Shown piece by piece: positions 57,334 to 64,000 of a DNA stretch of 64,000 nt. Both the position numbers and the translations under genes were made by a program. Every line of letters begins with the position of its first letter. The first letter of the stretch is position 1. This DNA comes from Chimonanthus salicifolius (taxonomy: Eukaryota > Streptophyta > Magnoliopsida > Laurales > Calycanthaceae): contig CM023539.1 of NCBI GenBank assembly GCA_013350335.1, positions 44,006,631 to 44,070,630 on the forward strand, written 5' to 3'. Under the pieces are notes generated by a model that did no database searches, was not told the DNA's origin, and saw only the letters and a list, made by a program, of their open reading frames with translations.

Positions 57334-57544
57334 TTTTTTTTTTTAGATCCAGGGAAACCTTGAGCCCACCTTGGCTATCTGCAGTCATATTGTCAAGGTG
57401 TGCTTACGCTTCGCCCTCCTAAAAGCTTGGGGGGACACCCCACATCCACATAAAGTGCCCCCAATTAACACTACAAGGGATTGAACCTGCTACCTCTCAT
57501 TGAAAGTAGTGAGAGGCAACCAGTTGGGATACCCACTGTTGAGT
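57334..57544 (-). mobile_element. SINE with perfect 18-bp TSD, 211 bp
   Basis: AAGTCCCACTCTCAACAT flanks it at 57316-57333 and 57545-57562. The left end is a T-run (an A-tail on the minus strand). On the minus strand GTATCCCAACTGGTTGCCTC (A-box) and AGGTTCAATCCC (B-box) head the element, followed by TTATGTGGATGTGGGGTG. The layout resembles Au-type plant SINEs. Confidence 0.88.
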
Positions 57545-57658
57545 AAGTCCCACTCTCAACATATAAGGGCTACTCTCCCTAGTTTCACTTGGTGTACATG
57601 GATAGAGAGGTTTGCACACGCCCCAAGGACTTAGGCAGGTGCTCTAAGAGGTCTGGAT

Positions 57659-57853
57659 CAGGGGTTAAAATATCGATATCGGCCGATACGATATATCGGC
57701 TGATATTTTTCTCTCTCTTCCTCTTTTTTTTTTAAATATCGACCGATATTGTAAATATCGGCCGATACGATAAGATATCGGCCAATATAGGACTCTTCGA
57801 AACCGATATATATAGGCCAATACGATATGTATCGGCCGATATTTGGACCCCTG
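57659..57853. mobile_element. hAT-type MITE of the ATCGGCCGAT family, 195 bp
   Basis: It starts CAGGGGTTAAAATATCG and ends GGACCCCTG. The 8-bp duplication GTCTGGAT lies at 57651-57658 and 57854-57861. The interior is mostly iterated ATATCGGCCGATA units around a CTCTCTCTTCCTC tract. It lies inside a SINE-like unit. Confidence 0.93.
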
Positions 57854-57890
57854 GTCTGGATACCTTAGACCTCAAAAAATAAGGTGTGAG

Positions 57891-58624
57891 ATCCATCGTG
57901 TGTAAATTACATTAATACAGTTTTAATTATTTTTAACTCCTAACTACATTTAGTGCTTAATCTTTTATAATTAGCATTTATTTTTATACAGAAGCATGCG
58001 AGCTAGTTTCTATTGGAATCCTTTCACCAGCTTCTCTAATCTTTCCGAATAATTACTGGGAGCTCTGCTATTATTGCTACCACCCCATTTGTGTTGGATC
58101 AGTCACAATCGGTTTGCATCTGTTAACAAGTGTGCAGACAGGGGAAAAAGGGACATCACTGCGACTTGCAAACCATGTTGGCATGGAGAATATGCTAATA
58201 TGTTTTGGCTAAAAAGATTGATCATTAAATTGTGAATTGGATGAGATGTGTTAAATTTCATCCCTTTTAGTAATTATCATTGTATGTTTGTTTTAAATAC
58301 AAAATTAAAAATCAATATAGATATTTACTATGTTAGAACATATAAAGGTTAAAAGACCTAATCTATATGCTAAAAGCTTTAGAGTTAATGGAATGTAAAA
58401 ATTCTAGCACTTTATTCTATCATATGCTATGTTGGCTCAACTTAACTCCTATACTCCAAATCTCTAGATTGGACTCCATTAGATACATGACAGGTCATTA
58501 ATGAATTTCAACACTCTTCTTCATTGATGACTCCTTTTATAGTAAACTACCACCATTTTTCTTATCAACCTTCTTCGGTAGCTCACCATTTTTATAAATT
58601 GCCTTCATCATGATTCAAAAACAA
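57891..58624. other. Intergenic DNA without recognised gene
   Basis: AT-rich sequence with no bounded repeat and no coding signal. Confidence 0.45.
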
Positions 58625-58983
58625 TGTTGGGTTGTATTCAAATGAGTCCCACATTGAAAGTGTAGGGAGAAACCTGAAGATTTATAACTCACTTGGGTCA
58701 CTCCACCTAACAGAGTAGTTTTTTAGACTAGATACCCAGATCCTAACAAATGGTATCAGTATCAGAGTCAGATATCAGGCTATCTCATGTGGACTCAGGA
58801 GATTCCCTAGTTAAACGAGATGGTTGGCCTCGTTCGAGGGGGGCAAGGGATTGTTGGGGCTGATTGCGAACGAGTCTCACATTGGAAGTCTCTAATGTAG
58901 AGAGAGATCTGAGGATTTATAAATGACTTGGGTCACTCCACCTAAATAGACTAGTCTTTTCAGATGGGGACCTAGTCCTAACA
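58625..58983 (+). mobile_element. TRIM-like mini LTR retrotransposon, 359 bp
   Basis: LTR1 (58625-58748) and LTR2 (58852-58983) both start TGTTGGG and end CCTAACA, and share CACATTGxAAG, GATTTATAA and CTTGGGTCACTCCACCTAA. Two bases after LTR1 lies TGGTATCAG, complementary to the initiator Met-tRNA 3' end (PBS). A purine tract, GAGGGGGGCAAGGGAT, precedes LTR2 (PPT). Flanks are AACAA and TACAA, a near-perfect 5-bp TSD. It is too short to code for anything. Confidence 0.88.
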
Positions 58984-59194
58984 TACAAGACATGAAACTT
59001 GCTTTGATACCAATTGTTTAGTACTTAACTATATGCGACAATAATAGAACATGAAAAATCTAGTCCTTTTTATCTTATCACTACCCTAAATCAATGTCAT
59101 TGAACATAATAGTTGAAAAAAAAAATTATGTTAAGGATATTAAAAAGCTCATAATCGTGCTGATAGGCATTGGGAAAAAAAAGAAAATGTTCAT

Positions 59195-60571
59195 CTAAGC
59201 ACATCTATGTTGTGTGAGATACTGCGCGAATTCATCAATATATCGATCTTGGCTAACCTTATCACTGATCATATTCTTCATCTCCCTTGCATTGACTCTG
59301 ATGGTCTCACCCTGTGCTTCCACCATCACCAACTTCAGAGTCTTGGCAACTGAATCTCTTGTAAAATACCCATCCATTTCATTTCTGGGCACCTCCACAC
59401 CAACCTTCTTCCCTTCCAGAAAACGGGAATTCATGCCTTGGTCATTTATCATTGGCAACAGGATGAGAGGCTTTCCAAATGCCAGAGCCTCAATGGCTGA
59501 ACCCCAGCCACCATGCATCAAAAAGCCACCAATGGAAGGATGGGCCAAGAACTTGGGCTGATGGGCCCAACCCATCTGCACAAGTCCACGGCCCTTTGCT
59601 TGGTCCTTGAACCAGGTAGGAAGCAGGGCTGGATCCCCTCGGTAGGCCCAAACAAATGGTAGCCCAGATTGTTCTAAACCAAAGGCTAACTCGCTCACTT
59701 CTTCTTGGGTCAGCCTTAACTCGCTCCCAAATGCTACATACACTGTGGATCCTTGTTTTTGAGTGTCCAACCAGTGTCCATCCTCCCAAATGTGGCTGCT
59801 ACTGATTTCACTATCTTCCAGTACAGGTGGAAGGAAGCCGATGGGAAGAATGGTCTTACGATAAAACCCGGCGAGCTGAACCATCCATTCGGGCTCGAAT
59901 TCGAGGCTGCTCCGGATGGCGAGAACGTTGCTCCCATGGATGGAAGTCACAAACCGATGGCCTTTGGATACATTTGAATCACCATGATCCCTTGCCCTAC
60001 TCGTCCGAATGGCCTCGTGGTAACGAAAGGCTCTGTCTGAAGGAATTGTGAGCCAAGGCTGTGGCATTGTCATTTGCTCAGGTGATCCAAACATTGTCCC
60101 TTCAACGAGTGCCGATGGAGGCCCAAAGAAGCAAAGGGCTCTTGTGCTTAAGACGCTGAATAAGGCGGATTGGAGCCCAAATTCATTGGCCATGTGAGGG
60201 GCCCAATGCACATACAAGTCATGAATGACCCAATCTGGGCTTGGGCTTAACTCTTTTAGGAATCTTCTTGTGGGCTCCTCTAGTCCATCTTGTAGCTTTT
60301 CTATGTAGGGGACATCATCAATTGGAACATCAATGGTTGCTTGAGCTTCTGCAGGTAGGCCGTCAATGGGTGGTGGGGTAAGTTTCACTAGATTGATGAG
60401 TGAGGATAAATTTGGAGGAATCTTTGTCAGCCTCTCTAAGTTCCTAGGGGTGGAGATGAAGGAGATGCAGTGGCCTCGTCTAGCTAGCCACTTTGAGAGC
60501 TCTAAAAATGGAATCAAGTGACCAAATGCTAAACATGGAAGCATAACTAAATGAAGCTTGACACCTTCCAT
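59195..60571 (-). CDS. UDP-glycosyltransferase, UGT91-like (GT1 family)
   Basis: Single exon, 458 residues from the MEGVKLH start. It transfers a sugar from a UDP-sugar to a small acceptor. UGT91/79-type enzymes often add a second sugar to an already glycosylated flavonoid or terpenoid. Catalytic His18 sits in AFGHLIPF, and Asp118 (VIHDLYVHW) is the likely partner. The PSPG box spans about 335-378, from WAHQPKFLAHPSIGGF to LPMINDQ, with the final Asp-Gln intact. The usual HCGWNS is HGGWGS here. Gly at the Asn position is tolerated in this family, but the Cys-to-Gly change is less usual. The frame stays open 29 codons upstream but has no ATG, and it overlaps the TATA box, so MEGVKLH is preferred. 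The acceptor is not predictable. Confidence 0.92.
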   Translation of the reverse strand: MEGVKLHLVMLPCLAFGHLIPFLELSKWLARRGHCISFISTPRNLERLTKIPPNLSSLINLVKLTPPPIDGLPAEAQATIDVPIDDVPYIEKLQDGLEEPTRRFLKELSPSPDWVIHDLYVHWAPHMANEFGLQSALFSVLSTRALCFFGPPSALVEGTMFGSPEQMTMPQPWLTIPSDRAFRYHEAIRTSRARDHGDSNVSKGHRFVTSIHGSNVLAIRSSLEFEPEWMVQLAGFYRKTILPIGFLPPVLEDSEISSSHIWEDGHWLDTQKQGSTVYVAFGSELRLTQEEVSELAFGLEQSGLPFVWAYRGDPALLPTWFKDQAKGRGLVQMGWAHQPKFLAHPSIGGFLMHGGWGSAIEALAFGKPLILLPMINDQGMNSRFLEGKKVGVEVPRNEMDGYFTRDSVAKTLKLVMVEAQGETIRVNAREMKNMISDKVSQDRYIDEFAQYLTQHRCA

Positions 60572-60657
60572 GTTGAAATACTCAAAAAAGATGGATGGAC
60601 AGATCAAGAGAGAAAGAGAGAGATGACTGACGATGTAGAATGTGGAAGACTGTACCA

Positions 60658-60666
60658 CTTATAAAC
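60658..60666 (-). promoter_or_regulatory. TATA box of the UGT gene
   Basis: The minus strand reads GTTTATAAG about 90 bp upstream of the ATG at 60571. This fits a leader of about 55 nt and excludes any translation start further upstream. Confidence 0.65.
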
Positions 60667-61094
60667 CCTTAAAAAGGGAGGAATTCTAATAAATTGTAGC
60701 TGTTATCGGGATATTGTAACTTGCAAACTTTATTCTGCGCGATGCTTTATTCAAATAAAAATCGAATTCCATGTGGACTGGTTGCAGCCATCGATGAGAT
60801 ACTTCTCTAAATCAGCATTAAGACAATAAGACACTGTAAAAAAATCGAATATATTCCAACCAACAACTGAAACTCCTTACCTCATTAAGGAGAGATCAAT
60901 ACAAGAATATATGTTGAAAAGATGCACATTAGAAAATTTGTGTTAGGGGTCTCAAATTCGAAGAATAGAGCAATGTTTTTACTTTTAAGAATTGACCCGT
61001 CTAACAAATTGTCTAAATAGTAGGTCAGGTTAAATAAAATTCAACTGGGTTCAACCATAGTCAAATTCGATCAAACCCGTGCCATTAATATAAA
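60667..61094. other. UGT upstream region
   Basis: Promoter-proximal intergenic DNA. I recognise no bounded repeat or gene. Confidence 0.4.
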
Positions 61095-61371
61095 CAGGGG
61101 TTTAAATATCGGCCGATACGTATCGTATCGGCCGATATATATCGGTTTTGGGCATGTGAATATCGGCCGATATGTATCGTATCGGCCGATATTCACAATA
61201 TCGGCCTTGATATCGGCCGTATTATATCGGCCCGATATCAAAATATCGGCCGATATCGGCCGATATTTAAAAAAACAAAGAAGAAAGAGAAAAATATCGG
61301 CCGATAACGATATATCGGTCGACATATCGTATCGGCCGATATATCGGCCGATACCGACTTTTAAACCCCTG
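61095..61371. mobile_element. hAT-type MITE of the ATCGGCCGAT family, 277 bp
   Basis: It starts CAGGGGTTTAAATATCGG and ends ACTTTTAAACCCCTG. The 8-bp duplication AATATAAA lies at 61087-61094 and 61372-61379. More than ten ATCGGCCGAT units fill it, and it reads almost as a palindrome around an A/G-rich core (AAACAAAGAAGAAAGAG) near 61275. It is the best preserved family member here. The frames on both strands are products of the repeat. Confidence 0.95.
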
Positions 61372-61735
61372 AATATAAATATTATAAGTAACATTAATTA
61401 ATTAATTAAAATTTAATTGATGAGTTAAAATAGAATTTCAAATAAAAAATAAAGTTCTCTATCAAATGCCGACTTCCATTGTTTAAATCAATAATGTAAA
61501 TATATTTAAATAAAAGTTAAAAGGGTGAACTGGTGAAGGTGAGGTTCGAAGTTCGAACTATCACCAAACACACAATTCTGTTCCTTCAAGGCTGGGATAA
61601 ATGGGCTTAGCCCAAGACCCATTTATTTTCGGTTTTTTAATTTGGTCGGTTTTTTCTACAAAACCGACTCGTAAAGGAGAAGGTCACGGTCGAACCAACT
61701 GTTTGACCACGATTTGATCTGGTTTTAATAATATT

Positions 61736-62052
61736 GGTGTAGAGCGGGATCTAGGAACTTATTAAGAGCTTGGATCAGTCAACTTAATGAGTTAGCCTTT
61801 TCAGATGGATACCTAGTATTAACAAATGACATCAGAGAAAGGTCTTAGACTATCTCATGTGAATTCAGAAAATCTCCTAGGCAGACGGGATGGCCAGACA
61901 AAATAGGTTGTCAAAAAACCTCGTTTGAGGGGAAATTGTTGGGGCTGGCGAACGATCCCACATTGAAAGTGTAGAGGGAGATCAAGAGATTTAAGGACTT
62001 AGATCACTCTACCTAATGGACTAGCATTTTGGAATGGATACCCAGTTAAACA
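61736..62052 (+). mobile_element. TRIM-like element, second copy, with damaged 5' LTR
   Basis: LTR2 at 61937-62052 starts TGTTGGGGCTGGCGAACGAT and ends AACA. It shares CACATTGAAAGTGTAGAG and TCACTCTACCTAA with the element at 58625. The left LTR (about 61736-61824) lacks its first third. PBS-like AATGACATCAGAG follows at 61825, and a purine tract (TTTGAGGGGAAAT) precedes LTR2. Confidence 0.75.
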
Positions 62053-63036
62053 ATTTGATCACTATTATTATCCTTTAACCAAAAATACTGATCATGAATT
62101 TTTAAATTGTAATTTACAAAAATAATTCAAATCGAGTACGTCCTAACATGTAAAACCTTTTCTGCATTAATGTATAAAATAAATAGAATATTTTCTTAGA
62201 AGCATTGGAATCAACCTTGATTCCTACGTCTAAATGCAAATTGTAATCGATATACGATATGTGTGTTATGGCATCTTGTCACTGGTGAATCTGATTTGAA
62301 CACTTAAATATCAAACTTGTGCCTTGGCGCACAATTGGAACTTGGGAAATTAAGTCCTCTAGTGCTGTAGTGTTACATAATTTTTTATACTACAAACATT
62401 CTAAATTTTATCATGTGGACCAATTTCACCCTTGAATTTATCATTCTAAATTTCTTTATCAACTATCATGAACTTGAAATAATTAAATCATCTTTAATTT
62501 TTTAATAGAAATTTAAATAGAAATGGCATCAGCCCAGACCTACACTGTACTAAGTCCAAACCTAATTTCACTAAATAGAATTTTTATAAAATGTAAAATT
62601 CCAAATATTTTAATTCCACAACCCATATAACTCGACTCCTTCATGTTTTTTTTTTTTCTGAAACTTAATTTAATAGATATGATAAATGGCAATTGATTGA
62701 TCACAAAAGTATATTATATATTATCTACTTAAATTTAGTATTATAATTACAAAAAACTTAGAAGAAAATATTGATGTGTTTCTGTTTTAAAAAAATAAGT
62801 GCTATAAGGGTATAAGGATGGACTCTTAACTAATTAAGATTGTGAAATAGAAAGTGAACTAATAAATAATATTTAACATCCTTTTCATCCACTACTTGAT
62901 TCTAATAATAGAAACTATAGATTATCTAAAATTAGAATATTTTGTTTATCAAACTGTAATAATAAAATTCAAATGTGGCATTTCTTGTTTTAAGATAAGA
63001 AAAAGGGAAAAAAATCTGAGCCATTTATCTATCTGA
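62053..63036. other. AT-rich intergenic DNA upstream of the WIP gene
   Basis: No gene and no bounded repeat was found. Confidence 0.4.
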
Positions 63037-63042
63037 CACGTG
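63037..63042. promoter_or_regulatory. G-box / ABRE-like element
   Basis: CACGTG in the context GACACGTGGG lies about 225 bp upstream of the TATA box of the WIP gene. In plants this is a binding site for bZIP and bHLH factors, including ABA-responsive ones. Function here is inferred. Confidence 0.5.
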
Positions 63043-63264
63043 GGCGTAGTTGGATCCAAGTGGAGCAGTGGAGCATGCGTAGACAAAACCGTGGTTTTAG
63101 AGATTGAAGATAAATTAGAGGAAAACTGCTGGTTTCTTGGAACTTAAGCCTCTAGTTTTCCAGAAAACCATCAACTGCAAGAAAACAGCTTTCCAGATTC
63201 TGCATACTCTAATTTCCAGAAAACCATCGATGTCCACATTCTGTGTACTCTCCTCCTCTTTCTC

Positions 63265-63273
63265 TATATAAAT
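63265..63273 (+). promoter_or_regulatory. TATA box of the WIP gene
   Basis: TATATAAAT lies in a CT-rich context 120 bp upstream of the ATG at 63385, implying a leader of about 85-90 nt. Confidence 0.8.
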
Positions 63274-63384
63274 ACGCCTTTCCCCACTTACCATTTTCCA
63301 CCATCCAAATTCCCAAACGCCATTTCACTTCCTGAAATCCAGTCATACAAAGACAGTCTAAAGAGATTAAGAAAAGAGATAAAG

Positions 63385-63675
63385 ATGAGTTCGACGAGCA
63401 GAGCTTGGATTGTGGCTGCCAGCATGGGAGCTGTTGAGGCTTTGAAAGATCAAGGCTTATGCAGATGGAATTACGCTTTCAGGTCCCTCCATCAATACGC
63501 AAGGCAGAATCTCGGGTCGTTGGCTCAGGCCAAGAGATTCTCTTCTTCTTCTTCTTCTTCTTCTCCTTCTTCAATAAATGAGATGAGGAGAAGAGCAGGG
63601 GATGAGAAAATGAAGCAGCAGTCAGAAGAATCTCTGAGAAAAGTCATGTATTTGAGCTGCTGGGGTCCCAATTGA
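63385..63675 (+). CDS. Wound-induced protein, WIP/DUF3774 family
   Basis: Intronless, 96 residues, within the family's usual 75-100. The N-terminal signature SSTSRAWIVAASMGAVEALKDQG, then CRWNYAFRSLHQYA, is the conserved DUF3774 start. The C-terminal signature SEESLRKVMYLSCWGPN matches the family end (VMYLSCWGPN). A Ser-rich, microsatellite-coded stretch (nine consecutive Ser, TCT/TTC repeats at 63541-63567) separates them and probably varies in length. Family members are induced by wounding or stress, and some are precursors of immune-modulating peptides. No classical signal peptide is present. A clear TATA box and a G-box support an inducible promoter. Confidence 0.92.
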   Translation: MSSTSRAWIVAASMGAVEALKDQGLCRWNYAFRSLHQYARQNLGSLAQAKRFSSSSSSSSPSSINEMRRRAGDEKMKQQSEESLRKVMYLSCWGPN

Positions 63676-63734
63676 ATTTCAAGTGCACAAAAAGCAAGAG
63701 ATATTCACACCATCCTTAATGGGTTTTCCTTTTT

Positions 63735-64000
63735 GGAGCATTTACACACACCTGGATTTTCTGCCTCTACACACCCGTTTCTGAAATTTCAGATGAAATT
63801 ACGATTTTACCCCCAGATTTCCATTCATTCGAATGAATGCCCAGTTCATTTTGGCATTCATTCGAATGAATCATCAAGTGTATTTTCAATTCATTCGAAT
63901 GAATGGGCTGAACAGTAACACGGAATACTGCTCAGCCCCATTCATTCGAATGAATGGGCCTCATTCATTCAAATGAGCCTATTCATTCGAATGAATGGGC
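63735..64000. mobile_element. Partial element with CATTCATTCGAATGAATG palindromes (cut by window end)
   Basis: From about 63740 the arm reads TTTACACACACCTGGATTTT, then GATGAAATTACGATTTTACC, the same order of motifs as the arms of the Mutator-like element at 20641. At least five ATTCATTCGAATGAAT palindromes follow from 63823 to the end. The right half lies beyond the window, so ends and TSD cannot be checked. Confidence 0.55.

Larger units (their letters stand above)
57255..57890 (+). mobile_element. Host SINE-like unit interrupted by two later insertions
   Basis: A-box-like GTTGGCTTGAAGGTTAAG near 57268 and B-box-like GGTTCTGGGTTCAAGTCCC at 57304-57322 give a tRNA-derived head. The body resumes at 57563 (AGGGCTACTCTCCCTAGTTT) and again after 57861, ending near CCTCAAAAAATAAGG. 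Removing the SINE at 57334 and the hAT MITE at 57659 gives one unit of about 210-230 bp. Outer ends are approximate. Confidence 0.6.

Noticed and set aside
60572..60658. N-terminal extension of the UGT resembling a signal peptide (SLSLLICPSIFF)
   Set aside because: The frame has no ATG there and runs into the TATA box; plant GT1 enzymes are cytosolic without a signal peptide.
61071..61401. Frames encoding repeated GRYDTYRPI / YRPIYRPI peptides
   Set aside because: Direct translation of the ATCGGCCGATA repeats in a MITE; not a protein gene.
1..64000. CRISPR arrays, bacterial operons, integrated viral genes
   Set aside because: Repeats have no regular unique spacers, genes are spliced plant families, and no viral coat, movement or polymerase frame was found.

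Overview
This window is nuclear DNA from a flowering plant, probably a woody dicot with a medium to large genome. The evidence is spliced genes with GT/AG introns, plant-specific families (F-box/FBD, VRN5/VIL, PELPK, PPR, UGT91, WIP) and dense, nested transposable elements. I cannot name the species.

Seven genes are supported. They are an F-box/LRR/FBD gene (+, 4799-15514, three exons, one 9-kb intron), a PELPK-type secreted proline-rich protein (-, 18381-19727), a VRN5/VIL1-like Polycomb co-factor (+, exons at 34630-37431 and an uncertain first exon near 28943), an intronless PPR protein of the E subgroup (+, 39729-41006), an armadillo-repeat protein (+, 50147-51880), a UGT91-type glycosyltransferase (-, 59195-60571) and a wound-induced WIP/DUF3774 protein (+, 63385-63675). 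They are unrelated neighbours. I see no operon-like or biosynthetic cluster.

Most of the rest is mobile DNA, and several copies can be delimited to the base by target-site duplications (TSDs). The F-box intron holds a 151-bp hAT-type MITE and a 4.39-kb minus-strand LINE insertion with an 18-bp TSD. From 20495 to 26389 there is a nest: a hAT element (8-bp TSD) was entered by a 1,234-bp Mutator-like fold-back element (9-bp TSD) and by a 3,365-bp TG...CA unit with a 5-bp TSD that looks like a giant solo LTR. From about 57255 to 57890 a tRNA-derived SINE was entered by a second SINE (18-bp TSD) and by a hAT MITE (8-bp TSD). Two TRIM-like mini-LTR elements lie at 58625-58983 and about 61736-62052.

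The most distinctive theme is elements whose interiors are built from iterated short CG-centred palindromes. ATCGGCCGAT fills a CAGGGG-ended hAT MITE family, TTCGAACGATTC...GAATCGTTCGAA lies in the Mutator-like element, TTCGGACGGTCCGAG in the giant LTR, and CATTCATTCGAATGAATG in an element cut by the right edge of the window. No tRNA or rRNA gene, CRISPR array or viral gene was found.
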